From: Rhodoferax sp.
GTDB taxonomy: Bacteria; Pseudomonadota; Gammaproteobacteria; Burkholderiales; Burkholderiaceae_C
Length of the DNA stretch: 38,451 nucleotides
Direction: 5' to 3'
Assembly: GCF_011391645.1 (NCBI RefSeq)
Contig: NZ_JAABQC010000014.1
Span: 1 to 38,451, forward strand
The notes under the pieces are model-generated. The model made no database searches. It saw nothing but the letters and a program-made list of their open reading frames with translations, and had not been told where the DNA came from. Below, piece after piece: positions 9,112-17,170 of this stretch. Each line of letters starts with the position of its first letter. The first letter of the stretch is position 1. Both the position numbers and the translations under genes were made by a program.

Positions 9112-9249
9112 GTTGGGGTCAGAGCACGTCGCTGCGCGAGTGGTCTGACCCGCAAAGCCTCAAGTTGGTTGGGGTCAGAGCACGTCGCTGCGCGAGTGGT
9201 CTGACCCGCAAGGTCTCAAGTTTGGTCTGACCCGCAAGGTTTCAAGTTT
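9112..9249. repeat. Tandem REP-like hairpin repeat (2 full units plus a partial)
   Basis: Two 56-base units (9112-9167 and 9168-9223) are near-identical. A 26-base partial copy of the unit's 3' end (9224-9249) repeats 9198-9223 with one difference. Each full unit contains an imperfect hairpin: GGGTCAGAGCAC (9116-9127; 9172-9183) pairs with GTGGTCTGACCC (9140-9151; 9196-9207), with one mismatch and a 12-base loop. The partial copy has only the 3' arm. The array fills the gap between the convergent ends of xdhB and the Crp/Fnr gene. This resembles REP/BIME elements and may act as a transcription stop. There are no unique spacers, so it is not a CRISPR. Confidence 0.85.
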
Positions 9250-9873
9250 TCAGACTCCGGCGAGCGAGCGCAGTGCGGTGGGATCAACCAGATTCAGCAC
9301 ACGGCCTGAGCCGCTGATCAGGCTTTGCTCACGCAAATGCCGCAGCACGCGCGAGAAAGTCTCGGGGGCAATGCCCAGCTGCACCGCAATGCTGCGCTTG
9401 CGCTGCTGCAGTTCCACCGCCATCTGGCCCTGGGCGCCAGATTGGGCATGACTCAGCAGCCACTCGGCACAGCGCGCCTCGGCATCCTTGGCGAGCCGGC
9501 TCACGGCAAATTCGGTCTGCCGCCGGTGCGCCATCGCCACATCAAGCAGCACGGCCTGGGCTGCTGCGGGCAGGTCGGCAATGCCTTTGCTGAATTCTTC
9601 CGCGCGCACCTGGCGCAACTCCACCGGGGTGTCTGCCAAAGCGTCGACCAAATGCGGCAACTTGAGCACAACTGAGCTGGCGTCGAGCCAGCACGGCCCC
9701 TCAAGCACGCCGATCTGGTGCTCCATCGAGCCATCTTCGAGCACACCCAGCGCCACCCGGCCGGATTCGATGTAACTGACCCAGACCGGTTTGCTGCCAC
9801 GTTGCAGCAGAAGCTGTCCGCGGGCGATCTTTTGGGGCTGGGCGCATGGGTTGATAAAGTTAACGGTAAACAT
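9250..9873 (-). CDS. Crp/Fnr-family transcriptional regulator
   Basis: A 207-residue DNA-binding regulator with a cyclic-nucleotide-binding-like N-terminal domain (about residues 15-100) and a C-terminal winged helix (about 125-205). The recognition helix lies around residues 165-181 and carries E171-x-x-S174-R175, the pattern FNR-type proteins use to read TTGAT half-sites. It lacks the N-terminal cysteine set of the oxygen sensor FNR (Cys only at 10, 61 and 135), so a 4Fe-4S oxygen switch is unlikely. It sits between xdhB (convergent) and the 8-oxoguanine deaminase (divergent), so it may regulate purine catabolism; this rests on position alone. The signal is unknown. Confidence 0.85.
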   Translation of the reverse strand: MFTVNFINPCAQPQKIARGQLLLQRGSKPVWVSYIESGRVALGVLEDGSMEHQIGVLEGPCWLDASSVVLKLPHLVDALADTPVELRQVRAEEFSKGIADLPAAAQAVLLDVAMAHRRQTEFAVSRLAKDAEARCAEWLLSHAQSGAQGQMAVELQQRKRSIAVQLGIAPETFSRVLRHLREQSLISGSGRVLNLVDPTALRSLAGV

Positions 9874-10021
9874 GTTCGTTACTTTGCAGCGCCTGCCACT
9901 TGGGAAACTTGAGGAAGATCAACAAACATGGAAAAACTCGCCCCCGGCTGCCAGACACTGTCCTGAGTCAGGGCTTTTGCTACGATCAAGCGCATCGAAC
10001 CCGTTTTCAAGGACCTCTTTC

Positions 10022-11461
10022 TTGCGTACGCTTCTCATCCAGAACGCCCGCTGCGTCGCCACCTTTGACCACCCCAACCCGGCGCTGGCGCGCGAGTTGA
10101 GCGATGCGTCGATCCTGATTCAGGGTCATCGCATCCAGGCCATTGGACCGGCCGCAGAACTGCCCCAAACCGCCGATGAAGTGATTGACGCGCGCGGTCA
10201 CCTGGTGACCCCGGGCCTGATCAACACCCACCACCACATGTTCCAGAGCCTGACCCGGGCGATTCCGGCAGTGCAAAACGCCGAGTTGTTCGGCTGGCTG
10301 CGCGGCCTCTACCCGATCTGGGCGGGGCTGACGCCCGAAATGGTGAGCATCAGCACGCAGGTGGCGATGGCCGAACTGCTGCTGAGCGGCTGCACCACCA
10401 GCAGCGACCACCTCTACATTTTTCCCAATGGGGTGCGACTCGACGACAGCATCGAGGCGGCCCAGCAAATTGGCATGCGTTTTGTTGCCAGCCGCGGCAG
10501 CATGAGTGTGGGACAGTCGCAAGGCGGGCTGCCCCCCGACGGCGTGGTCGAGCCGGAGGCCTTTATTTTGCAGGACACCCGGCGCCTGATCGAGGCCTAC
10601 CACAGCAACGACCACGGGGCCATGGTCAACGTGGCCGTTGCACCCTGCTCGCCGTTCAGCGTGAGCCGGGGCCTGATGCGCGAATCTGCCCTGCTGGCGC
10701 GCAGCTACGGCGCACGCCTGCACACCCACCTGGCAGAAAACGACCACGACCTGGCCTACAGCCGCGAAAAGTTCAACTGCACACCCACCGAGTACGCGCA
10801 AGAGTTGGGCTGGCTGGGCCCTGATGTCTGGCATGCCCACTGCGTCAAACTCGACGAGGCGGGCATCAGCCTGTTTGCCGCCAGCCGCACCGGCGTGGCG
10901 CACTGCCCGTGCAGCAATATGCGGCTGGCCAGTGGCATTGCACCAATCCGCAAGATGCTTGATGCCGGCATTCCGGTGGGGCTGGGGGTGGACGGCAGCG
11001 CCAGCAACGACGCTGCGCACATGGTCAACGAGGCGCGCCAGGCCCTGCTGCTGGCGCGGGTTGGCCGGGCTGTGCAGCCAGCCGAAACCCGGGTCAACAC
11101 CGAGGGCCGGCAACAAAGCTTTTTTGGCTGCGACCTGGGTCCGGCCGAAATGACCGCGCGCGATGCCCTGGCGCTGGCGACGCGTGGCGGAGCGCAAGTG
11201 CTGGGCCGCAGCGACATCGGCCATCTGGCGGTGGGCATGTGTGCTGATCTGGCGCTGTTTGATTTGCGAACCCTGGCTTTTGCCGGCGGTGCCGTGCATG
11301 ACCCGGTGGCCGCCCTGTTGCTGTGCGCCAGCCCGCCAGCCGCCTATACCGTGGTCAACGGTCGGGTCGTGGTGCGCCAGGGGCAACTGGCCAGCGTGGA
11401 ACTCGGGCCCCTGATTGAGCGCCACAACGCGCTGGCGCGACAGCTGGTTTGTGGCGCTTGA
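10022..11461 (+). CDS. 8-oxoguanine deaminase (amidohydrolase family)
   Basis: Predicted to hydrolyse 8-oxoguanine to urate and ammonia, like Pseudomonas aeruginosa Pa0142, which I recognise from the shared blocks GLINTHHH, LLLSGCTT, LAPCSPFSV, CSNMRLASGI and GVDGSASND. Metal-site residues of the amidohydrolase barrel are present: His70 and His72 (NTHHH), His236 and Glu239 (HTHLAE), His273 (WHAH) and Asp324 (GVDGS). I chose the TTG at 10022 (479 residues) because it gives the natural N-terminus and has AAGGA eight bases upstream; no ATG or GTG fits as well. The frame is open further upstream (to 9791), but that stretch overlaps the regulator gene and looks non-coding. Other members of the family act on guanine or triazines, so the substrate rests on motif match and context. 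Confidence 0.88.
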   Translation: MRTLLIQNARCVATFDHPNPALARELSDASILIQGHRIQAIGPAAELPQTADEVIDARGHLVTPGLINTHHHMFQSLTRAIPAVQNAELFGWLRGLYPIWAGLTPEMVSISTQVAMAELLLSGCTTSSDHLYIFPNGVRLDDSIEAAQQIGMRFVASRGSMSVGQSQGGLPPDGVVEPEAFILQDTRRLIEAYHSNDHGAMVNVAVAPCSPFSVSRGLMRESALLARSYGARLHTHLAENDHDLAYSREKFNCTPTEYAQELGWLGPDVWHAHCVKLDEAGISLFAASRTGVAHCPCSNMRLASGIAPIRKMLDAGIPVGLGVDGSASNDAAHMVNEARQALLLARVGRAVQPAETRVNTEGRQQSFFGCDLGPAEMTARDALALATRGGAQVLGRSDIGHLAVGMCADLALFDLRTLAFAGGAVHDPVAALLLCASPPAAYTVVNGRVVVRQGQLASVELGPLIERHNALARQLVCGA

Positions 11462-11488
11462 TACGCAGCCCGGAGCTCCCTGGTGCCC

Positions 11489-12205
11489 TCATTCACCCAG
11501 GTAAGCCGCCCGCACTTTGGGATCATGCAGCATGGTTTTGGCGTCGCCGGTCATGGTGATCAGGCCTGAATCCATGACATAACCGCGGTCGGCGATGGCC
11601 AGCGCCCGGCTGGCGTTCTGCTCCACCAGCAGCACGGTGACGCCCTGCGCATAGACCTCTCGCACCACCTCGAAAATCTTGTCCACCATAATCGGCGACA
11701 GGCCCATGGAGGGCTCGTCAAGCAACAGCACCTTGGGGCGGCTCATCAGCGCCCGACCCATGGCCAGCATTTGCTGCTCGCCACCGCTCATGGTGCCAGC
11801 CAATTGGTCACGGCGCTCTTTGAGGCGCGGAAAAATGGCAAACACTTTCTCAACATCCTGCGCGATTTCGGCCCGGTCATTGCGAATGTAGGCCCCCATC
11901 TGCAGGTTTTCGATGATTGTCATGCGGGTAAACACACCACGGCCTTCGGGCACCATGGCCAGCCCCTGCTTGACCAGATCCCAGGGACCCTGGCCGCGAA
12001 TGCTTTTGCCCAGGTACTCAATGTCGCCATCATTGATGGGCAGCGAGCCGGTGATGGCTTTCATGGTGGTGGTTTTGCCAGCACCGTTGGAGCCGATCAG
12101 CGACACCAACTCACCATCATGGACCTCAAAATCCACACCCTTGACGGCTTGAATGCCGCCGTAAGCCACTTTGAGGCCTTTGACTTTTAATAATACTTCG
12201 GCCAT
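11489..12205 (-). CDS. livF: Branched-chain amino acid-type ABC transporter ATPase LivF
   Basis: Second ATPase of a HAAT-family (Liv) importer, 238 residues. Walker A GSNGAGKTT is at 38-46, signature MSGGEQQ at 139-145 and Walker B LLLDEPSMGL from about 160. I chose the ATG at 12205, which has GGAGGA seven bases upstream and begins the typical N-terminus MAEVLLKVKGL; the frame continues 11 codons further up, into livG. It begins one base after the livG stop codon. It ends convergently with the 8-oxoguanine deaminase, 27 bases away, with no obvious terminator. The actual substrate could be amino acids, amides or urea-like compounds. Confidence 0.92.
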   Translation of the reverse strand: MAEVLLKVKGLKVAYGGIQAVKGVDFEVHDGELVSLIGSNGAGKTTTMKAITGSLPINDGDIEYLGKSIRGQGPWDLVKQGLAMVPEGRGVFTRMTIIENLQMGAYIRNDRAEIAQDVEKVFAIFPRLKERRDQLAGTMSGGEQQMLAMGRALMSRPKVLLLDEPSMGLSPIMVDKIFEVVREVYAQGVTVLLVEQNASRALAIADRGYVMDSGLITMTGDAKTMLHDPKVRAAYLGE

Positions 12206-12206
12206 G

Positions 12207-12977
12207 TCAGTGTCCTCCGGTGCCCAGGTAGGCTTCAATCACTTTTTCGTTGCGCTGCACATCGGCCGGTGTGCCCTCGGCAATTTGCTTGCCGTAGTCG
12301 AGCACCGTGACGCGGTCGCACAGGCCCATGACCAGTTTCACGTCGTGCTCGATCAGCAAAATGGTGCGGTTGTCGTTGCGAATCTTGTCGATCAGCGTGC
12401 GCAGCATCACTTTTTCGGTGCTGTTCATGCCGGCGGCGGGCTCATCCAGAGCAATCAACTGCGGGTCGGTGGCCAGGGCACGGGCGATTTCCAGACGCCG
12501 CTGGTCGCCGTAACTCAGGGTGCGGGATTTGTAGTCGGTCAGGTTGCCAATGCCCACATACTCCAGCAGTTCCTGGGCGCGCTCGGCAATGGCGGCTTCC
12601 TCGGCCTTGAAACCTGGCGTGCGAAACACCGCGCCGATCAAACCTGAATGGGTGCGCACATGGCGACCCACCATGACGTTTTCCAGCGCCGTCATTTCGG
12701 CAAACAGGCGGATGTTCTGGAAGGTGCGCGCAATGCCGGCCTTGGCCACCTCATGCACCGCCGTGGGCTTGTAAGGCTTGCCTGCCAGCTCGAAGGTACC
12801 GGTGTCCGGGGTGTAGAGCCCGGTGAGAACGTTGAAAAACGTGGTCTTGCCAGCGCCATTGGGACCGATCAGACCATAGACCTGGCCGCGCCTGATCTGG
12901 ATGCCCACATCGCTCAAGGCCTGCAGGCCGCCGAAGCGTTTCGATACGCCGGCAACGTTGAGTACGGTGTCTGTCAT
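12207..12977 (-). CDS. livG: Branched-chain amino acid-type ABC transporter ATPase LivG
   Basis: First ATPase of the Liv-type importer, 256 residues. Walker A GPNGAGKTT is at 38-46. The signature region reads LSYGDQRRLEIARAL, with Tyr-Gly in place of the common Ser-Gly, which is normal in LivG. Walker B LIALDEPAAGMN follows. The long insert between Walker A and the signature (residues about 90-135) is typical for LivG, in contrast to LivF. The ATG at 12977 lies 26 bases after the livM stop, in the same operon. Confidence 0.93.
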   Translation of the reverse strand: MTDTVLNVAGVSKRFGGLQALSDVGIQIRRGQVYGLIGPNGAGKTTFFNVLTGLYTPDTGTFELAGKPYKPTAVHEVAKAGIARTFQNIRLFAEMTALENVMVGRHVRTHSGLIGAVFRTPGFKAEEAAIAERAQELLEYVGIGNLTDYKSRTLSYGDQRRLEIARALATDPQLIALDEPAAGMNSTEKVMLRTLIDKIRNDNRTILLIEHDVKLVMGLCDRVTVLDYGKQIAEGTPADVQRNEKVIEAYLGTGGH

Positions 12978-13003
12978 GTCATTACTTCTTGGGTAGGGCC
13001 GCG

Positions 13004-14089
13004 TCAGGACTTGGCTTTTTGCAGGGATTTGCCATGCTCAGGCGAGGGCCACAAACCGCGCGGACGCAGCAGCATCACAGAAATCATGGCCAACGCAATC
13101 AGCAACTGCCGCAGGATGGAGGCATCAAGACGACCGCCGGTCATGTTTTGCAGCGGCCCGGCCACATAGCGCAGCACCTCGGGCAGGGCAGACAGCGCCA
13201 CCGCACCCAGAATCACACCCGGCAGGTGACCGATGCCGCCCAGCACCACCATCGCCACAATCATGACGGACTCCATCAGGGAAAAGGATTCTGGCGAAAT
13301 AAAGCCCTGAAATGAGGCAAACATGGCACCCGAGACTCCGCCAAACGTGGCGCCCATGCCGAACGCCAGCAGTTTCAGGTTGCGGGTGTTGATGCCCATC
13401 GCCTTGGCGGCAATTTCGTCCTCGCGAATCGCCATCCAGGCGCGCCCCACGCGCGAAAGCTGCAGGCGGTGCGAAATGATCACGCTCCCCACCACCAGTG
13501 CCAAAAACAGGTAGTAGTACAGCGAGACCGAAGCCAGTTCAAACCCGAAAACCTCCACCTTTTTGCCCATGCTCACGCCAAAAAAACTCAGGGAATCTAT
13601 CTGGCCCAGACCCTTGGGGCCGTTGGTGATGTTGACCGGATGGTCCAGGTTGTTCAAGAAAATACGGATGATTTCGCCAAAGCCCAGGGTCACGATCGCC
13701 AGATAGTCACCCCGCAGCCGCAGCGTGGGCGCCCCCAGCAACACCCCAAGCAGCCCCGCCAGGCCGGCCGCCGCCGGTATCACCAGCCAGATTGGCAAGT
13801 GCATGCCGTTGGGAAACATGGCCGCGATGGCAGGAAAGGTGTCGAACAGGTGTGGCGAGGCCAGCAGCGCGTACATGTAGGCGCCAATGGCAAAAAACGC
13901 CACGTAGCCCAGGTCGAGCAAGCCGGCGTAGCCCACCACAATGTTCAGGCCCAGTGCCAGCAGCACATACAGCAGCGCCATGTCGGCGATGCGCACCCAG
14001 GCGTTGCCAAACCCCTGCAGCAACAGCGGCAGCACCAGCAAGCCCACAGCAGCCAGCAAAAAAACAATGATCTTTTTCTGTTGTGTCAT
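13004..14089 (-). CDS. livM: Branched-chain amino acid-type ABC transporter permease LivM
   Basis: An inner-membrane permease of 361 residues with about nine or ten hydrophobic segments. The LivM hallmark LGLNIVVGYAGLLDLGYVAF is at about residues 46-65, with LAIVTLGFGEIIRIFLNN and GRAWMAIREDEIAAKAMGIN downstream. The start is supported by AAGGAG eight to nine bases before the ATG; that ribosome site overlaps the livH stop codon, suggesting coupled translation. The C-terminus ends in a charged cytoplasmic tail after VMLLRPRGLW. Confidence 0.93.
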   Translation of the reverse strand: MTQQKKIIVFLLAAVGLLVLPLLLQGFGNAWVRIADMALLYVLLALGLNIVVGYAGLLDLGYVAFFAIGAYMYALLASPHLFDTFPAIAAMFPNGMHLPIWLVIPAAAGLAGLLGVLLGAPTLRLRGDYLAIVTLGFGEIIRIFLNNLDHPVNITNGPKGLGQIDSLSFFGVSMGKKVEVFGFELASVSLYYYLFLALVVGSVIISHRLQLSRVGRAWMAIREDEIAAKAMGINTRNLKLLAFGMGATFGGVSGAMFASFQGFISPESFSLMESVMIVAMVVLGGIGHLPGVILGAVALSALPEVLRYVAGPLQNMTGGRLDASILRQLLIALAMISVMLLRPRGLWPSPEHGKSLQKAKS

Positions 14090-14100
14090 GTTCTGTCTCC

Positions 14101-15030
14101 TTACGCCCTGTCAGCCACCCGCTCACCCAGCAAGCCCGAAGGCCGCAGTGTGAGCACAATGATCAGCACCACAAACGCAAAAATGTCCGAGTAGTGGCTG
14201 CCCAGCACGCCGCCGGTGAGCTTGCCGATGTAGCCCGCGCCCAGCGCCTCGATCAGGCCCAGCAAAATGCCTCCCACCACCGCACCGCCGAGGTTGCCAA
14301 TGCCGCCAAAAACAGCGGCGGTAAAGGCCTTCAGGCCTGGCAAAAAGCCCATGGTGTGCTGCACGGTGCCATAGTTGGCCGCCCACATGATGCCGGCAAT
14401 GGCGGCCAGCACGGCACCAATCACAAAGGTGGCCGAAATCACCACATCAGGCTTGACACCCATCAGCGCAGCAACGCGAGGGTTTTCAGCGGTGGCGCGC
14501 ATGGCGCGCCCCAATTTGGTGTAGTTGACAAGGTACATCAGAATTGCCAGCGACAGCGCGGTAACACCCAGAATGAACACCTGCGTGACCGAGATCACGG
14601 CGCCACCAATTTCATACGGCGTGCCGCCAATCAGGTTCGGATACGGTTTGTAGTTGGGCTTCCAGATGATCATGGCCAGTGTTTGCAGCAGGATCGACAT
14701 GCCGATGGCGGTGATCAAGGGCGCCAGCCGCGGACTGTTGCGCAACGGCCGGTATGCCACCTTTTCGATCGTGAAATTCAGCGTGGCCGCCACGATGCAG
14801 GCAATAACCAGCGCAATCAGCAAGATCAACCACCCGGGAGCACCCGGCATGGCATCCTGCATCAGGCCAATGATGGTCCAGCTGGTCAGCGCCCCCACCA
14901 TCAGCACCTCGCCATGGGCGAAGTTGATCAGGCCAATGATGCCGTAAACCATGGTGTAGCCCAAGGCGACCAAGGCGTACATGCTGCCCAACACCAGACC
15001 ATTGATGATCTGCTGGATCAAGGTTTCCAT
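14101..15030 (-). CDS. livH: Branched-chain amino acid-type ABC transporter permease LivH
   Basis: The partner permease, 309 residues, with the LivH signature GLVLGSMYALVALGYTMVYG near the N-terminus (about residues 11-30) and GLINFAHGEVLMVGA after it. RAMRATAENPRVAALMGV in the middle is the conserved cytoplasmic loop that contacts the ATPases. The ATG at 15030 has GGAGA nine bases upstream. It is the first gene of livHMGF. The periplasmic binding protein that normally begins such an operon is not upstream; rarA is, 212 bases away. The operon's promoter must lie in 15031-15242 or further up, but I see no convincing -35/-10 pair. Confidence 0.93.
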   Translation of the reverse strand: METLIQQIINGLVLGSMYALVALGYTMVYGIIGLINFAHGEVLMVGALTSWTIIGLMQDAMPGAPGWLILLIALVIACIVAATLNFTIEKVAYRPLRNSPRLAPLITAIGMSILLQTLAMIIWKPNYKPYPNLIGGTPYEIGGAVISVTQVFILGVTALSLAILMYLVNYTKLGRAMRATAENPRVAALMGVKPDVVISATFVIGAVLAAIAGIMWAANYGTVQHTMGFLPGLKAFTAAVFGGIGNLGGAVVGGILLGLIEALGAGYIGKLTGGVLGSHYSDIFAFVVLIIVLTLRPSGLLGERVADRA

Positions 15031-15242
15031 ACTTGTTTTTTCTCCGATTTTTGGCCGGTTGAGGTGTCAACAGGTTGATTGACGCGTTATGCAGCCTTAT
15101 GAGCCTTGCCAGTGTGTTGGCAGCAAGCTCCCAACGACGTGTTTGAGTGGACGGATTGTAGCCACGGGGCCTCCCCATAAAGGTGCAACGCAACCCGGGT
15201 AAACCCTTGCACCACCATCTCGCACGCAAGACCAATGCCACC

Positions 15243-16532
15243 TCAGCGCGCTTGTTCGTTGCGCGCCTTCAGGTCGCGCAGTTTGTCTGCAATTTTGATC
15301 TCCAGCCCACGCTGCACCGGCCGGTAAAAACCCGGCGCAGCCATGCCCTCGGGCAAATAGCGCTCGCCCGCGGCAAATGCATCGGCTTCATCGTGCGCGT
15401 ACCGGTAGCCCTTGCCATAGTCGAGTTCCTTCATCAGCCTGGTGGGCGCATTGCGCAGGTGCATGGGCACCGGACGCGTGCCGTCCTGCTTGACAAACGT
15501 TTTGGCTTCGTTGAACGCCTTGTAGACCGCGTTGGACTTGGGGGCCACCGCCAGGTAAATCACGCACTCGGCCAGGGCCAGTTCCCCCTCGGGCGTGCCC
15601 AGGCGCTCGTACACCTCGGCCGCATCGAGCGCCAGCCGCAGCGCGCGCGGATCAGCCAGGCCAACGTCTTCGCTGGCCATGCGGATCAGGCGCCGCGCCA
15701 TGTAGCGCGGGTCGGCACCACCGTCGAGCATGCGCACCAGCCAGTACAGCGCGGCGTCGGGGTCAGAGCCGCGCACGCTCTTGTGCAAGGCCGAGATGGT
15801 GTCGTAAAACTGCTCGCCCCCCTTGTCATATCGCCGCATGCGTTCGCCCAGCACCTTCAACAGCCACACATCGGTGATTTCGGCGCGCTTTTCCTGCGTG
15901 GCCGACACTGCCAGAGTCTCCAGCGTGTTGAGCAGCCGGCGTGCATCGCCGTCGGCATAAGCCACCAGGCGGTCAATGGCCTTGCCTTCAATCTCTGGCA
16001 GCGCCTGCAGCGCCTGGGCTGAAGCCACAATTTGCTTCAAATCATCGGCAGTCAACGGCTGCAGCACGTAGACAGCGGCGCGCGACAACAGGGCCGAGTT
16101 CACCTCAAACGACGGGTTCTCGGTGGTGGCGCCGATAAAGGTGAAGAGGCCGCTTTCCACATGCGGCAAAAAAGCGTCCTGCTGCCCCTTGTTGAAGCGA
16201 TGCACCTCATCCACAAAAACCAGCGTGCGCTGGCCTTGCTGCTGGGCCACAAGCGCATTTTCAACCGCCTCACGAATGTCCTTGACGCCCCCCAGCACAG
16301 CGCTGATGGTGATGAACTGGGCGTCGAACGCGTTGGCCATGAGCCGCGCAATGGTGGTTTTGCCGGTACCCGGCGGCCCCCAGAAAATGCAACTGTGCGG
16401 CTGGCCTGACTCAAACGCCAACCGCAGCGCCATGCCCTCGCCGAGCAAATGCTGCTGACCCACCACCTCTCTCAGGGCTTTCGGGCGCAGGCGCTCGGCC
16501 AGGGGTGGATGGGTGGAAGGCACCGGTTTCAA
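15243..16532 (-). CDS. rarA: Replication-associated recombination protein A (RarA/MgsA AAA+ ATPase)
   Basis: A clamp-loader-like AAA+ ATPase that acts at stalled replication forks, 429 residues. Walker A is GPPGTGKTT at 52-60, Walker B is LVFVDEVHRF with Asp108-Glu109, and sensor-1 region IGATTENPSFEVN follows at about 133-145. The C-terminal MgsA/RarA domain begins around residue 240 and includes MLDGGADPRYMARRL and GYRYAHDEAD. The N-terminus PLAERLRPKALREVVGQQHLL is the classical RarA opening, which supports the ATG at 16532. It transcribes toward livH and is divergent from the DUF2237 gene. Length is normal for the family. Confidence 0.95.
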   Translation of the reverse strand: MKPVPSTHPPLAERLRPKALREVVGQQHLLGEGMALRLAFESGQPHSCIFWGPPGTGKTTIARLMANAFDAQFITISAVLGGVKDIREAVENALVAQQQGQRTLVFVDEVHRFNKGQQDAFLPHVESGLFTFIGATTENPSFEVNSALLSRAAVYVLQPLTADDLKQIVASAQALQALPEIEGKAIDRLVAYADGDARRLLNTLETLAVSATQEKRAEITDVWLLKVLGERMRRYDKGGEQFYDTISALHKSVRGSDPDAALYWLVRMLDGGADPRYMARRLIRMASEDVGLADPRALRLALDAAEVYERLGTPEGELALAECVIYLAVAPKSNAVYKAFNEAKTFVKQDGTRPVPMHLRNAPTRLMKELDYGKGYRYAHDEADAFAAGERYLPEGMAAPGFYRPVQRGLEIKIADKLRDLKARNEQAR

Positions 16533-16571
16533 GCGCCCATCCTTTCATTTCCGGACGCCAGCCAGGCAAGG

Positions 16572-16600
16572 CACAGGCGCCAGCCATGCGCCAGCCTGTG
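16572..16600. promoter_or_regulatory. Inverted repeat upstream of rarA
   Basis: CACAGGC (16572-16578) and GCCTGTG (16594-16600) form a 7-base inverted repeat, and GCGCCAGC occurs twice within or beside it. It lies 40-68 bases upstream of the rarA start in the 266-base divergent spacer with the DUF2237 gene. It could be an operator or a hairpin in the rarA leader. Nothing else in this spacer is recognisable to me. Confidence 0.25.
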
Positions 16601-16798
16601 TCGTTTTGGAAGAATTGGTGAAGTGGCAGACATGCGCCATTCTATGAATTGATCAAATCCAGATTTTCTGACCATTTTCACGCGCCCGAGGGCGCCGAAA
16701 GACCAGTGATGTGTGGGGTGTATCCGCCGTTTGGCCGTGCCAAACAACAAGCTTGTCCCACAATCGCGCCGCGATATTGCAACGACCAGACTTTCATC

Positions 16799-17161
16799 AT
16801 GAACGCACTCAACGTGTTGGGCACGCCTCTACAACCCTGCTCATACGATCCGCTGACCGGTTTTTTTCGGGACGGCTGCTGCCACACCGACGCGCAAGAC
16901 CACGGCACCCATGTGGTGTGCGCGCGCATGACTCACGCCTTTCTTGACTATTCCCGGGATCAAGGCAACGACCTCGTCACGCCCCGGCCCGAGTACCGCT
17001 TTGCCGGCCTCAAGCCCGGTGACCGCTGGTGCCTGTGCGCGCTGCGCTGGCGCGAGGCTTTGGCCGCCAATGTGGCCCCGCCGGTTTACCTGCGAAGCAC
17101 CCACAACAAGGCGCTTGCGGTGGTCACATTGGCCCAGTTGCAAGCTCATGCGGCAGATTGA
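16799..17161 (+). CDS. DUF2237 family protein
   Basis: A 120-residue soluble protein that matches the DUF2237 family along its whole length, including NVLGTPLQPCS, TGFFRDGCC, VCARMTHAFL, GNDLVTP and GDRWCLCALRW. It has several conserved cysteines (residues 14, 27, 28, 41, 78, 80), so a metal or redox role is conceivable, but no function is established that I know of. The ATG at 16799 gives the normal family N-terminus; the frame is open upstream but without family sequence. The next gene starts nine bases after its stop and is probably co-transcribed. Confidence 0.88.
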   Translation: MNALNVLGTPLQPCSYDPLTGFFRDGCCHTDAQDHGTHVVCARMTHAFLDYSRDQGNDLVTPRPEYRFAGLKPGDRWCLCALRWREALAANVAPPVYLRSTHNKALAVVTLAQLQAHAAD

Positions 17162-17170
17162 CAAGCGACC

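Noticed and set aside
9112-9249. CRISPR array
   Set aside because: Units are directly abutting hairpins with no unique spacers and no cas genes nearby.
9851-9864. FNR-like site TTGAT-AAAG-TTAAC near the Crp/Fnr gene start
   Set aside because: It falls inside the regulator's own first codons, and the second half-site is a poor match to ATCAA.
10007-11425. A 472-codon minus-strand open frame
   Set aside because: It lies opposite the 8-oxoguanine deaminase, whose metal-site residues are all present, and has a His/Gln-rich, domain-less sequence typical of a shadow frame.
11462-11488. Terminator between the deaminase gene and livF
   Set aside because: The 27-base gap has no stem with a T-run, so I cannot support one.
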